A stretch of DNA of 64,000 nucleotides from an uncultured Ruminococcus sp. Its GTDB lineage: Bacteria; Bacillota; Clostridia; Oscillospirales; Ruminococcaceae. The notes beneath the pieces are model-generated. The model did not search any database. It was not told the DNA's origin and saw only the letters and a program-made list of their open reading frames with translations. Below, piece after piece: positions 7,753 to 16,456 of this stretch. The number at the start of each line of letters is the position of its first letter. Within the stretch, counting starts at the first letter, position 1. The stretch is taken from the NCBI GenBank assembly GCA_910579955.1, contig CAJTWE010000008.1:1-64000 (forward strand). The letters are read 5' to 3'. A program made the position numbers and the translations under genes.

Positions 7753-9078
7753 TTATTCTAAGAATCCCTTGTGATGACGCATCATCATTTCGGACTCCAG
7801 TGTACGAGCTGTTTCCAGTGCTACGCTTACTACGATGAGAACGGTTGTACCGCCCATTGCCAGTGAGCTGAGCGCTGAATCCCACATTGTCATGAAAATT
7901 GGGAATATAGCGATGATACCTAAGAAGATCGCACCAACCAGTGTAATCTTATTCAATACACGCTGAATATAGTCAGATGTGGGCTTGCCGGGACGGATAC
8001 CCGGAATTGCACCGTTATTCTGACGGAGATTATTGGCGATCTCAACAGGATTATACTGCATTGAAACATAGAAGAAGTTAAATGCGATAATCAGTACAAA
8101 ATAGATCGCAGCATAGCCGCCGGAATTCATCTTAAAGAAGTTGATAAAGCCATTGTAGAAGTTCTGCCAGAATCCCTGAGGATCTGTGTACAGAGGCTTG
8201 AACAACTCAATTGTACTTGGAAGTGACATAAAGCTCATTGCGAAAATGATAGGCATAACACCACTCATCATTACCTTTACAGGAATATGAGTTGTCTGTC
8301 CGCCATACTGCTTTCTGCCAACCACACGCTTAGCATACTGAATCGGAATGCGGCGTTCTGCATTGTTCATAAAAACAATGAAGGTGATTATCGCTACAAA
8401 CAGGATCAGCATTGCGATAGAAACAAACAGATACGGATTAGGATCATTCTTTGTCAGAGTGATCAGTGTACCGACCATCTGCGGAAAACGTGCAAGAATA
8501 CCAGCGAAAAGTATCATGGAGATACCATTACCGATGCCCTTGTCATTGATTCTGTTACCCATCCATACTACTATAGATGTACCAGCTACAAAGCTCATTA
8601 CGATAACAGCACCAATAAAGATGTTTTCAAATGTTGTATCACCCTTCTGAACAGCATTCATGCCGTTTTTCAGAGTGAAATAATATGCAATAGACATGAA
8701 AAGCGCAATTGCCATTGCTACGGCAGCAGTAATCTTATTAAGCTTCTTCTGCCCCTCTTCTCCCTCATCACGCATACGTTCCAGAGGAGGAAGTGCATAT
8801 GTTAACAACTGCATAATGATGGATGCGTTGATGTACGGTGTTATCGAAAGTGAAAATACCGTTGACTGTGACAGCGCACCACCGGTGATGATATTCAAAT
8901 ATTCCAGAAAATTACCGCCTGTTGCATTTTCGCTCATCCAGCTAGCTACCATACTTGTATCCAAGAATGGTACAACCAGAGCGCAACCTAAACGGAAAAT
9001 AATAATCATGAATAATGTGTACAAAAGCTTCTTACGGATGTCTTTAATCATCCAGGCGTCTCTCAGCGTCTTAAACAC
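7753..9078 (-). CDS. secY: Protein translocase channel subunit SecY
   Basis: A 441-residue polytopic protein with about ten membrane segments, the protein-conducting channel of the Sec system. The N-terminus MFKTLRDAWMIKDIRKKLLY and the plug and loop region GGALSQSTVFSLSITPYINA are typical. It should carry the many signal-peptide proteins encoded here (scaffoldins, GH74, GH9, dockerin proteins). The start lies one base after the rplO stop, giving tight coupling. Confidence 0.98.
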   Translation of the reverse strand: MFKTLRDAWMIKDIRKKLLYTLFMIIIFRLGCALVVPFLDTSMVASWMSENATGGNFLEYLNIITGGALSQSTVFSLSITPYINASIIMQLLTYALPPLERMRDEGEEGQKKLNKITAAVAMAIALFMSIAYYFTLKNGMNAVQKGDTTFENIFIGAVIVMSFVAGTSIVVWMGNRINDKGIGNGISMILFAGILARFPQMVGTLITLTKNDPNPYLFVSIAMLILFVAIITFIVFMNNAERRIPIQYAKRVVGRKQYGGQTTHIPVKVMMSGVMPIIFAMSFMSLPSTIELFKPLYTDPQGFWQNFYNGFINFFKMNSGGYAAIYFVLIIAFNFFYVSMQYNPVEIANNLRQNNGAIPGIRPGKPTSDYIQRVLNKITLVGAIFLGIIAIFPIFMTMWDSALSSLAMGGTTVLIVVSVALETARTLESEMMMRHHKGFLE

Positions 9079-9079
9079 A

Positions 9080-9520
9080 TTACATCACCTCAGCTTTTCC
9101 GCCAGCCTTTTCAATTTTCTCAACTGCACTCTTTGTAAACTTGGCAGCCTTTACGGTCAGCTTTGTATTCAGTTCACCGTCGCCCAGAATCTTAACGCCG
9201 TCGCAAACCTTCTTTACAAGACCGGATGCCTTCAGCAGTTCTGCATCTACTACAGTGCCTTCTTCGAATATGTTCAGTGCAGATACATTTACTGTTGCAT
9301 ACTTAGCAGCGAAGATATTGTTAAAGCCTCTCTTAGGAATTCTTCTGGTCATCGGCATCTGACCGCCTTCAAATCCGATTCTTACACCGCCGCCGCTTCT
9401 TGCGTTCTGACCCTTATGGCCCTTACCAGCGGTTTTACCGTTACCTGAACCGTGACCTCTGCCGATTCTCTTAACTTCCTTTGTGGAACCTTCTGCCGGG
9501 GATAATTCGTGAAGTTTCAT
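9080..9520 (-). CDS. rplO: 50S ribosomal protein L15
   Basis: A 146-residue L15 starting MKLHELSPAEGSTKEVKRIG with the Gly- and basic-rich GRGHGSGNGKTAGKGHKGQN stretch. An in-frame GTG three codons upstream touches the AGGAGG box, whereas the ATG at 9520 is spaced 8 nt from it, so the ATG is taken as start. It belongs to the central protuberance side of the 50S subunit. It lies between rpmD and secY, the standard order. Confidence 0.97.
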   Translation of the reverse strand: MKLHELSPAEGSTKEVKRIGRGHGSGNGKTAGKGHKGQNARSGGGVRIGFEGGQMPMTRRIPKRGFNNIFAAKYATVNVSALNIFEEGTVVDAELLKASGLVKKVCDGVKILGDGELNTKLTVKAAKFTKSAVEKIEKAGGKAEVM

Positions 9521-9537
9521 TCTGTGCACCTCCTTGC

Positions 9538-9714
9538 TTATGCTTCTTCAATCTCAACGAGGTGAGAAATCTTCTTGATCTTACCGAGGGTAGCTGCATT
9601 ATCCGGCTGAACGGTGATGTCACCGATCTTCTTCAGTCCCAGAGTGTTTGCAGTAGCAATCTGATCCTGCTTTCTGCCGATAAGGCTCTTTACGAGCGTG
9701 ATTTTCTTTGCCAT
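9538..9714 (-). CDS. rpmD: 50S ribosomal protein L30
   Basis: A small 58-residue gene between rpsE and rplO. The protein begins MAKKITLVKSLIGRKQDQIA, with GLKKIGD in the middle, and matches bacterial L30 length and motif. AAGGAGGG precedes the ATG. The stop lies in the 5' untranslated run of rplO, 17 nt before its start. Confidence 0.96.
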   Translation of the reverse strand: MAKKITLVKSLIGRKQDQIATANTLGLKKIGDITVQPDNAATLGKIKKISHLVEIEEA

Positions 9715-9727
9715 TTCTGCGCCCTCC

Positions 9728-10228
9728 TTAATTCAAAATCTCTTTAACAGACTTGCCTCTCTTTTCAGCAACCTCTGCAGCTGTTGTACAGGATGCCAGT
9801 CCATTGATTGTTGCACGTACTACGTTGCATGGATTGTTGGAGCGCAGGGACTTAGTTCTGATATCCTTAATACCTGCTACTTCGATGACTGCACGTACAG
9901 GGCCACCAGCGATAACACCAGTACCTGCTGCAGCCGGCTTCATCAGTACTGCGCCAGCACCAAACTTGCCTACAATCTCGTGCGGAATTGTTGTGCCCTT
10001 CAGCGGAACCTTAATCAGGTTCTTCTTTGCATCTTCGATACCCTTGCGGATCGCATCCGGAACTTCGCCGGATTTACCAAGACCGAAACCAACAGTACCA
10101 TTGCCGTCGCCTACTACTACCAGTGCAGCGAACTTCATAATACGGCCGCCCTTTACAGTCTTTGATACTCTATTTATGGAAACAACCTTTTCGATCAGTT
10201 CCATGCCGTTCGGATCAATTTTAGCCAA
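9728..10228 (-). CDS. rpsE: 30S ribosomal protein S5
   Basis: A 166-residue S5 with the N-terminal RNA-binding double-stranded fold (LIEKVVSINRVSKTVKGGRI) and the GAGAVLMKPAAAGTGVIAGG loop. S5 is important for translational accuracy; substitutions in the N-terminal loop give spectinomycin resistance in other bacteria, and the loop here looks ordinary. The downstream neighbour is rpmD (13 nt). Confidence 0.98.
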   Translation of the reverse strand: MAKIDPNGMELIEKVVSINRVSKTVKGGRIMKFAALVVVGDGNGTVGFGLGKSGEVPDAIRKGIEDAKKNLIKVPLKGTTIPHEIVGKFGAGAVLMKPAAAGTGVIAGGPVRAVIEVAGIKDIRTKSLRSNNPCNVVRATINGLASCTTAAEVAEKRGKSVKEILN

Positions 10229-10244
10229 AGTAATGCCTCCCTTA

Positions 10245-10604
10245 TTAGAAATTCAGACCGCCCTCACGAGCACCTTCTGCCAGTTCCTTTACTCTTCCGT
10301 GATAAATATATCCGCCTCTGTCGAAAACGACATCCTTGATTTCCTTATCAAGAGCACGCTTTGCGATCATCTGACCAACTTTACGTGCTGCTTCCTTATT
10401 GCCGCCAACACCATCGAATTCCTTATCCATGGTAGATGCAGCTGCCAGTGTAACACCATTTACGTCATCAATGATCTGAGCATAAATGTGCTTTGCAGAA
10501 CGGAAAACATTCAGACGAGGACACTCAGGAGTACCGGAAATCTTCGCACGAACTCTTGCATGTCTTTTTGCTCTGGCTTTATTGCTGTCTGCTTTTTTAA
10601 TCAT
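10245..10604 (-). CDS. rplR: 50S ribosomal protein L18
   Basis: A 119-residue L18 with the basic N-terminus RAKRHARVRAKISGTPECPR and the family ending DRGGYIYHGRVKELAEGARE. It binds 5S rRNA with L5 and L25. It lies between rplF (19 nt upstream) and rpsE (16 nt downstream), as in the standard spc order. Confidence 0.98.
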   Translation of the reverse strand: MIKKADSNKARAKRHARVRAKISGTPECPRLNVFRSAKHIYAQIIDDVNGVTLAAASTMDKEFDGVGGNKEAARKVGQMIAKRALDKEIKDVVFDRGGYIYHGRVKELAEGAREGGLNF

Positions 10605-10623
10605 AGCAATGATCTCCTTTCAA

Positions 10624-11169
10624 TTACTTCTTGCCCTTACCGGTCTTACCTTCCTTACGGATGATATGCTCATCAACATAGTGGATACCCTTGCCCTTGT
10701 ATGGCTCAGGCTGACGCCACTCACGAATTTCAGCTGCTACCTGACCTACGATCTGCTTGTCAATACCGTTTACTACAATTGTGTTAGGCTGCGGTACGTC
10801 AATTGTTACATCATCAGTGTCAGATACTTCTACCGGATGTGAATAACCAAGGTTAAGTGTTACAACCTTGCCCTTCTTTGCTGCACGATAACCAACACCC
10901 TCGATAATAAGAGTCTTGCTGAAGCCGTTGGAAACGCCTTCGATCATGTTTGCAATAAGAGTTCTTGTCAGACCATGAAGTGATCTGTGTTCCTTTACGT
11001 CAGATGGACGTGTTACTGTTACTACTCCATCAGCAACATCAATTGTCATTGCTGAATCAAACTTACGTGTCAGCTCACCCTTAGGGCCTTTTACTGTTAC
11101 CACGTTATTGTCGTTTGTTACTGTAACACCGGCAGGGACACTGATCGGCTTTTTACCTATTCTTGACAT
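10624..11169 (-). CDS. rplF: 50S ribosomal protein L6
   Basis: A 181-residue L6 made of two similar alpha-beta repeats, starting SRIGKKPISVPAGVTV and ending with the family signature PEPYKGKGIHYVDEHIIRKE. It sits near the factor-binding site of the 50S subunit. Normal length and position between rpsH and rplR. Confidence 0.98.
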   Translation of the reverse strand: MSRIGKKPISVPAGVTVTNDNNVVTVKGPKGELTRKFDSAMTIDVADGVVTVTRPSDVKEHRSLHGLTRTLIANMIEGVSNGFSKTLIIEGVGYRAAKKGKVVTLNLGYSHPVEVSDTDDVTIDVPQPNTIVVNGIDKQIVGQVAAEIREWRQPEPYKGKGIHYVDEHIIRKEGKTGKGKK

Positions 11170-11184
11170 AATTCCCTGTCCTCC

Positions 11185-11583
11185 TTACCAAACGTATGCT
11201 AAGATCTCGCCGCCAACGTTCAGCGAACGAGCCTTCTTATCAGTCATGATGCCCTTTGAAGTAGAAACGATTGCAATACCCAATCCCTTTCTTACCTTCG
11301 GCATATCTGCACAGCTTGCGTAAATACGCAGACCAGGCTTGGAAACTCTGCGCAGTCCAGTGATTACAGGTGTTCTGTTTTCACCGTATTTAAGTGTGAT
11401 TTTGATGATGCCCTGCTTGCCGTCATCAATCACGTTGAATGCCTTGATGTAACCTTCATCAAGCAGAATCTGTGTGATTGCCTTCTTCACATTGGAAGCA
11501 GGAACGTCAACAGTGGCGTGCTTTGCGGAACTCGCATTACGAATTCTTGTCAGAATGTCTGCGATTGTATCAGTAATCTGCAT
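11185..11583 (-). CDS. rpsH: 30S ribosomal protein S8
   Basis: A 132-residue S8. It opens QITDTIADILTRIRNASSAK and closes with GGEILAYVW, preceded by the conserved VSTSKGIMTDKKAR. It is a central-domain 16S rRNA binder. In E. coli S8 is the spc operon repressor, binding around the rplX-rplE junction; I saw no convincing copy of that site here. Confidence 0.98.
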   Translation of the reverse strand: MQITDTIADILTRIRNASSAKHATVDVPASNVKKAITQILLDEGYIKAFNVIDDGKQGIIKITLKYGENRTPVITGLRRVSKPGLRIYASCADMPKVRKGLGIAIVSTSKGIMTDKKARSLNVGGEILAYVW

Positions 11584-11615
11584 GCCTATGACCTCCTTTT
11601 CGTTTTCGTAACTTT

Positions 11616-11801
11616 TTACCAGCTTGCCTTCTTAACACCCGGGATCTTACCAGCGTGTGCCAGCTCTCTGAAGCATACACGGCAGATGCCATACTTTCTC
11701 AGATAAGAGTGGGGTCTTCCACAGATCTTGCATCTTGTGTAAGCTCTTGTTGAGAACTTGGGAGTCTTCTGCTGCTTTAATTTCATTGCCATCTTTGCCA
11801 T
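11616..11801 (-). CDS. rpsZ: 30S ribosomal protein S14, short zinc type
   Basis: A 61-residue S14 with two C-x2-C pairs (CKICG and CRVCF), i.e. the short zinc-binding type Z form. It starts MAKMAMKLKQQKTPKF. It sits in the head of the 30S subunit. It is located between rplE and rpsH. No long zinc-free S14 paralogue is present in the window. Confidence 0.97.
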   Translation of the reverse strand: MAKMAMKLKQQKTPKFSTRAYTRCKICGRPHSYLRKYGICRVCFRELAHAGKIPGVKKASW

Positions 11802-11819
11802 TTGATTGTTCCTCCCTGA

Positions 11820-12359
11820 TTACTTTGCGAACGGAGCGCCGAGCAGTGTCAGCAGTTCCTTTGCTTCTTCATCGGTATTGGCAGTGGTGATAAAGTTAAT
11901 ATCCATACCTCTTACCTTGTCAATCTTATCATATTCGATTTCTGGGAAAATCAGCTGCTCCTTGATACCTGTAGAGTAATTTCCTCTGCCGTCGAAAGAG
12001 TTTGCACTGATTCCTCTGAAGTCACGAACACGAGGGAAGCTTACATTGAACAGCTTGTATACGAATTCGTACATTCTTTCGCCACGAAGTGTAACCTTTA
12101 CACCGATCGGCATACCCTCACGGAGCTTAAAGTTAGCTACGGACTTCTTAGCTCTGCATACTACCGGCTTCTGTCCGGTAATTGCTGCCAGATCTGTCAT
12201 AATAGCATCGATTACCTTTGCGTTTTCCTTAGCTTCACCTGCACCTACGTTGATAACTACCTTGTCAAGCTTCGGAATCTGCATTACGTTCTCATAACCG
12301 AATTTCTTCATCATTGCAGGAGCAACGGTGCTGTTGTAATAATCCTTTAACGTAGACAT
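11820..12359 (-). CDS. rplE: 50S ribosomal protein L5
   Basis: A 179-residue L5 with the motif KLREGMPIGVKVTLRGERMY and the ending GMDINFITTANTDEEAKELL. It binds 5S rRNA and contacts P-site tRNA and the small subunit. It follows rplX by 12 nt. Normal length. Confidence 0.98.
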   Translation of the reverse strand: MSTLKDYYNSTVAPAMMKKFGYENVMQIPKLDKVVINVGAGEAKENAKVIDAIMTDLAAITGQKPVVCRAKKSVANFKLREGMPIGVKVTLRGERMYEFVYKLFNVSFPRVRDFRGISANSFDGRGNYSTGIKEQLIFPEIEYDKIDKVRGMDINFITTANTDEEAKELLTLLGAPFAK

Positions 12360-12371
12360 ATCGTTTCTCCT

Positions 12372-12725
12372 TTACTCAAATGATTTGCCGCACTTCTTGC
12401 AGACACGAAGCTTCTTGCCGTCTTCTACAACATGACCAACTCTTGTTGGCTTGTCGCACTTAGGGCATACCAGCTGAACCTTAGATGCATAAATAGCACC
12501 CTCAGTTTCAACTATTCCGCCAACCTGTCCCATTCTTGTGGGCTTTACGTGCTTAGTGATCTTGTTGAAACCTTCAACAATTACTTTGCCTTCCTTAGGG
12601 CTTACTGCTACTACCTTACCGGTGAGCTGACCCTTGGACTTATCATTGACATCCTTATACTTGTATACGTCCTTGCCTGTCAGCAGAACAACGGTGTCAC
12701 CAGTTTTTACGTGAACTTTACTCAT
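12372..12725 (-). CDS. rplX: 50S ribosomal protein L24 with C-terminal zinc ribbon
   Basis: A 117-residue L24: an N-terminal KOW domain (KVHVKTGDTVVLLTGKD) followed by a C-terminal CPKCDKP ... CKKCGKSF zinc-ribbon extension, a form found in several Clostridia. An in-frame GTG at 12737 overlaps the GGAGG box; the ATG at 12725 is well spaced and is chosen. L24 starts 50S assembly at the 5' end of 23S rRNA. Confidence 0.96.
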   Translation of the reverse strand: MSKVHVKTGDTVVLLTGKDVYKYKDVNDKSKGQLTGKVVAVSPKEGKVIVEGFNKITKHVKPTRMGQVGGIVETEGAIYASKVQLVCPKCDKPTRVGHVVEDGKKLRVCKKCGKSFE

Positions 12726-12743
12726 TTTACCTGGCACCTCCGA

Positions 12744-13112
12744 TTAAAGTACTTCCGGTGCCAGAGACAGAATCTTCATGTAATCCTTTTCACGAAGCTC
12801 TCTTGCTACCGGTCCGAAGATACGTGTGCCCTTCGGGTTCTTGTCTTCCTTAATAATAACTGCAGCATTCTCATCAAAGCGAATGTATGTGCCGTCTTCT
12901 CTTCTCAGTCCCTTTTTGGAACGTACGATTACAGCCTTTACAACATCGCCCTTCTTTACAACGCCGCCGGGTGTTGCTTTCTTAACAGAAGCTACTACAA
13001 CATCGCCGATGTTTGCATATCTTCTACGAGTTCCGCCGAGAACTCTTATGCACATCAGTTCCTTTGCGCCGGTGTTGTCTGCAACCTTCAAATAAGTCTG
13101 CATCTGAATCAC
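12744..13112 (-). CDS. rplN: 50S ribosomal protein L14
   Basis: A 122-residue L14 (MIQMQTYLKVADNTGAKELM start, VAREL and LSLAPEVL at the end) of the exact usual length. It lies on the 50S interface and forms bridge B8; it is also the docking site of the silencing factor RsfS. It follows rpsQ by 60 nt, a slightly longer gap than its neighbours. Confidence 0.98.
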   Translation of the reverse strand: MIQMQTYLKVADNTGAKELMCIRVLGGTRRRYANIGDVVVASVKKATPGGVVKKGDVVKAVIVRSKKGLRREDGTYIRFDENAAVIIKEDKNPKGTRIFGPVARELREKDYMKILSLAPEVL

Positions 13113-13172
13113 AGCGAGTTCCTCCTTTCAGCTTCGCACCTAATGCGAAACCTCTTCCTTAACTTCGATCTA

Positions 13173-13430
13173 TTACTTCGCCTTCTCGAGAATAGTAACA
13201 ACTCTCCATCTCTTGTCCTTGGACAGCGGACGAGTTTCCATTACCTCTACACGGTCGCCCTTTCTGCACTCGTTGTTCTCATCGTGTGCCTTGAGACGTA
13301 CTGTTCTCTTTACGATCTTCTTGTAAAGCGGATGCTTTACATTGTCAATAATTGCAACAACAACAGTCTTATCCATCTTGTCGCTAACGACCATGCCGAC
13401 TCTTGTTTTTCTAAGATTTCTTTCAGCCAC
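13173..13430 (-). CDS. rpsQ: 30S ribosomal protein S17
   Basis: An 85-residue S17, an OB-fold primary 16S rRNA binder, with KTRVGMVVSDKMDKTVVVAI and the ending PLSKDKRWRVVTILEKAK. It is separated from rpmC by 15 nt. Normal length. Confidence 0.98.
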   Translation of the reverse strand: MAERNLRKTRVGMVVSDKMDKTVVVAIIDNVKHPLYKKIVKRTVRLKAHDENNECRKGDRVEVMETRPLSKDKRWRVVTILEKAK

Positions 13431-13445
13431 TGTAAAGCCCTCCTT

Positions 13446-13649
13446 TTACTGCTGTGCGGACTGGATTTCCGCAGCGCGGAGTGCAGTCTTTACACGTGCA
13501 ATATCTTTCTTAACAGCCTTAATGCGAGCTGTATTTTCCAGCTGATTAGCTGCAAGCTGGAAACGAAGTGCGAAGAGCTCTTCCTTCAGGTCACCCAGCT
13601 TGGAATTCAGTTCATCAACTGTCATAGCCTTTACTTCAGTTGCCTTCAT
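13446..13649 (-). CDS. rpmC: 50S ribosomal protein L29
   Basis: A 67-residue helical L29 (MTVDELNSKLGDLKEELFAL and the conserved LRFQLAANQLENTARIK). It sits at the peptide exit tunnel and helps form the docking site for signal recognition particle and trigger factor. The start overlaps the rplP stop by one base (TAATG), implying coupling. Confidence 0.98.
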   Translation of the reverse strand: MKATEVKAMTVDELNSKLGDLKEELFALRFQLAANQLENTARIKAVKKDIARVKTALRAAEIQSAQQ

Positions 13650-14074
13650 TACTGCTCGCCTCCTTCTTCAGCCTTTGTAATAAACTTACACTTGATAGGC
13701 AGCTTGTGCATTGCAAGACGCATTGCCTCTCTTGCTGTCTCTTCCGGTACACCTGCAATTTCAAACATTACACGGCCCGGCTTAACTACTGCTACCCAGT
13801 ACTCCGGTGCGCCCTTACCAGAACCCATTCGAGTACCAGCTGGCTTCTTTGTTACCGGCTTATCCGGGAAAATCTTGATCCATACCTGACCGCCACGCTT
13901 GATGTAACGTGTCATTGCGATACGGGCAGCTTCGATCTGGTTTGAGGTGATCCATGCCGGCTCCAGTGCCTGAAGACCAAAATCACCATTGCTTACAAAG
14001 TTTCCTCTGTATGCCTTACCTGTCATACGTCCTCTGTGGACACGACGATATTTTACTCTCTTCGGAAGCAGCAT
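13649..14074 (-). CDS. rplP: 50S ribosomal protein L16
   Basis: A 141-residue L16 starting MLLPKRVKYRRVHRGRMTGK, with MGSGKGAPEYWVAVVKPGRV in the centre. It is needed for late 50S assembly and A-site tRNA positioning. It overlaps rpsC and rpmC by one base on each side, forming a tightly coupled rpsC-rplP-rpmC trio. Confidence 0.98.
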   Translation of the reverse strand: MLLPKRVKYRRVHRGRMTGKAYRGNFVSNGDFGLQALEPAWITSNQIEAARIAMTRYIKRGGQVWIKIFPDKPVTKKPAGTRMGSGKGAPEYWVAVVKPGRVMFEIAGVPEETAREAMRLAMHKLPIKCKFITKAEEGGEQ

Positions 14075-14868
14075 TACTGGTTACCTCCTTCTTTTTTAGC
14101 GTCACGACGGAAGTTGCCGCCGTTTCTTCTGTCACCATTGCGGTTGTCACGACGTCTTCTGTCATCTCTGCCGCCACGGTTATTATCACGGGACTTTCTC
14201 TCGATCTTTTCTCTCTGTGCAGCAGCCTTAGCAGCGTCACCCTTGAGAACTTCGCCCTTATAGATCCATACCTTTACGCCAAGACGGCCGTATGTGGTAT
14301 GAGCCTCAGCTGTACCGTAGTCGATATCTGCACGAATTGTTTGCAGTGGAATTGTACCTTCATGGTATGTCTCAGAACGTGCGATTTCTGCACCGCCCAG
14401 ACGACCGGAAACCATTGTCTTGATACCCTTTGCACCCATACGCATTGCACGACCGATGGACTGCTTCATTGCACGACGGAAAGAAGCTCTGTTTTCCAGA
14501 TCAAGTGCGATCTTTTCAGCTACCAGCTGAGCGTCCATATCTGGCTGCTTAACCTCTACGATGTTTACATATACCTGCTTGCCCATCATCTTTTCGAGCT
14601 GAGCACGCAGCTTGTCGATTTCTGCACCGCCACGGCCGATTACTACGCCTGGCTTTGCACAATGAATGTGGATTCTTACCTTATCTGCGAAACGTTCAAT
14701 TTCAATCTTCGGAACGCCTGCTGCATACAGGTTCTTCTTGATGAACTTACGAACGTTATAATCTTCTACCAGCATATCGCCGAAATCAGCCTTGTTCGCA
14801 AACCAGCGTGAATCCCAATCCTTAATTACACCAACACGGAGACCGTGTGGATTAACCTTCTGGCCCAT
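14074..14868 (-). CDS. rpsC: 30S ribosomal protein S3 with a long basic C-terminal tail
   Basis: A 264-residue S3. The KH RNA-binding domain is at about 38-107 (KPGVVIGRGGAEIDKLRAQL) and the C-terminal S3 domain ends near residue 212 (LGVKVWIYKGEVL). The last 45-50 residues are low-complexity and very rich in Arg, Asp, Asn and Gly (RDNNRGG, RRNGGNFRR). S3 is usually about 210-230 residues, so this tail is an extension. S3 lines the mRNA entry channel and has been linked to mRNA helicase activity. It starts 18 nt after the rplV stop. Confidence 0.97.
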   Translation of the reverse strand: MGQKVNPHGLRVGVIKDWDSRWFANKADFGDMLVEDYNVRKFIKKNLYAAGVPKIEIERFADKVRIHIHCAKPGVVIGRGGAEIDKLRAQLEKMMGKQVYVNIVEVKQPDMDAQLVAEKIALDLENRASFRRAMKQSIGRAMRMGAKGIKTMVSGRLGGAEIARSETYHEGTIPLQTIRADIDYGTAEAHTTYGRLGVKVWIYKGEVLKGDAAKAAAQREKIERKSRDNNRGGRDDRRRRDNRNGDRRNGGNFRRDAKKEGGNQ

Positions 14869-14886
14869 ATCTAAACCTCCTTGGGA

Positions 14887-15222
14887 TTATTCTTCTTCCT
14901 TCAGAACAATAGTGATGTGTGAAGTTCTCTTGTAAATGCGGAATGCTCTGCCCTGTGCTCTCGGCTGAATCCTCTTCATAATCGGACCCGGAGTAACATA
15001 GCACTCTGCTACAACAAGATTATCCTTGTTCATGCTGTGGTTGTTCTCTGCGTTTGCAATAGCGGACTTCAAAAGCTTTGCCAGCATCGGGCTAGCTGCC
15101 TTTGGGGTGAGGTCCAGTGTTGCCAGTGCAATATCAACAGGCTTATTTCTAATCAGATCAAGTACGATCTGAACTTTTCTCGGCGCAATGCGAGCATTTC
15201 TCAGATATGCTCTTGCTTCCAT
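14887..15222 (-). CDS. rplV: 50S ribosomal protein L22
   Basis: A 111-residue L22 (starts MEARAYLRNARIAPRKVQIV, with the hairpin region RIQPRAQGRAFRIYKRTSHI near the end). Its beta hairpin lines the exit tunnel; changes there cause macrolide resistance in other species, and nothing unusual is visible here. It lies between rpsS and rpsC. Confidence 0.98.
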   Translation of the reverse strand: MEARAYLRNARIAPRKVQIVLDLIRNKPVDIALATLDLTPKAASPMLAKLLKSAIANAENNHSMNKDNLVVAECYVTPGPIMKRIQPRAQGRAFRIYKRTSHITIVLKEEE

Positions 15223-15242
15223 TTGAACTCCTCCTTCCGCAA

Positions 15243-15527
15243 TTACTTCTTGCCGTTATTTGATGTCTTGGAACCTGCGTGGCCCTTGAATGTTCTTGTT
15301 GGTGCGAATTCGCCCAGCTTATGGCCTACCATGTCCTCTGTTACATATACCGGAACGTGCTTACGACCATCGTGTACGGCAAATGTGTGTCCTACGAAAT
15401 CCGGGAAAATGGTGGACGAACGGCTCCAAGTCTTGAGCACTTTCTTTTCGCCGGCTTCATTCATAGCCATTACTCTCTTCATCAGGACCTCCTGTACGTA
15501 TGGTCCCTTCTTGATGCTTCTGCTCAT
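15243..15527 (-). CDS. rpsS: 30S ribosomal protein S19
   Basis: A 94-residue S19 with SRSIKKGPYVQEVLMKRV at the start and the family motif VGHKLGEFAPTRTFKGHAG. It is located in the head of the 30S subunit, where it pairs with S13. It lies 21 nt downstream of rplB. Normal length. Confidence 0.98.
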   Translation of the reverse strand: MSRSIKKGPYVQEVLMKRVMAMNEAGEKKVLKTWSRSSTIFPDFVGHTFAVHDGRKHVPVYVTEDMVGHKLGEFAPTRTFKGHAGSKTSNNGKK

Positions 15528-15548
15528 GAATCTGTTCCTCCTTTCCCC

Positions 15549-16382
15549 TTACTTACCGTTGCGGCGCTTTACGATATACTTATCGGAAGGATTATGCTTC
15601 TTTCTGGTCTTATAACCCAGAGCTGGCTTGCCCCAAGGTGTTACAGGACCCGGACGTCCGATAGGTGACTTACCTTCACCACCACCGTGTGGGTGATCGC
15701 ATGGGTTCATTACAGAACCTCTTACTGTAGGTCTCCAGCCCTTATGACGCATACGTCCAGCCTTACCATAGCTTACGTTTTCATGATCAATGTTTGATAC
15801 CTGACCAATAGATGCACGGCAGTTTACCGGTACTTTTCTCATTTCGCCGGAAGGAAGTCTTACAAGTGCATACTTTTCTTCCTTGCCCATGAGCTGTGCC
15901 ATGTTGCCTGCGCTTCTTACCAGCTGTGCGCCCTTGCCCGGATAAAGCTCAATACCGTGGATAAATGTACCAACTGGGATTGCGCTCATTGGCAGTGCGT
16001 TACCCGGCTTGATATCAGCGTCAACACCAGAACGAACTGTGTCGCCTACCTTCATGCCTTCAGCAGCCAGAATGTAGCTCTTTGTGCCATCCTCGTACTG
16101 AATCAGTGCGATAAATGCGCTTCTGTTCGGATCGTATTCAAGAGTAAGAACCTGTGCATTCATGCCGTCCTTTGTTCTCTTAAAGTCGATTACACGATAC
16201 TTTCTTCTATTTCCGCCGCCTCTGTGACGAACGGTGATTCTGCCGTAGCTGTTTCGGCCGGAATTTTTCTTCATCGGCTCAAGCAAGCTCTTCTCCGGCT
16301 CTACCTTTGACAGCTTGGAATAATCTGTTACTGTCATATTACGGCGAGACGGGGTAGTCGGCTTATAGGTTTTAATTGCCAT
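15549..16382 (-). CDS. rplB: 50S ribosomal protein L2
   Basis: A 277-residue L2, close to the usual 275-277, with RHRGGGNRRKYRVIDFKR at the start and the conserved VMNPCDHPHGGGEGKSPIGR near the end, including the histidine needed for peptidyl transferase function. It is required for subunit association. It lies between rplW (74 nt upstream) and rpsS. Confidence 0.99.
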   Translation of the reverse strand: MAIKTYKPTTPSRRNMTVTDYSKLSKVEPEKSLLEPMKKNSGRNSYGRITVRHRGGGNRRKYRVIDFKRTKDGMNAQVLTLEYDPNRSAFIALIQYEDGTKSYILAAEGMKVGDTVRSGVDADIKPGNALPMSAIPVGTFIHGIELYPGKGAQLVRSAGNMAQLMGKEEKYALVRLPSGEMRKVPVNCRASIGQVSNIDHENVSYGKAGRMRHKGWRPTVRGSVMNPCDHPHGGGEGKSPIGRPGPVTPWGKPALGYKTRKKHNPSDKYIVKRRNGK

Positions 16383-16456
16383 TTATTTCAACTCCTTAAA
16401 TGCTCTTATCGGGAGCATTACTCCCATACCTGACTGTTCCTATTTAACAGTCTCTA

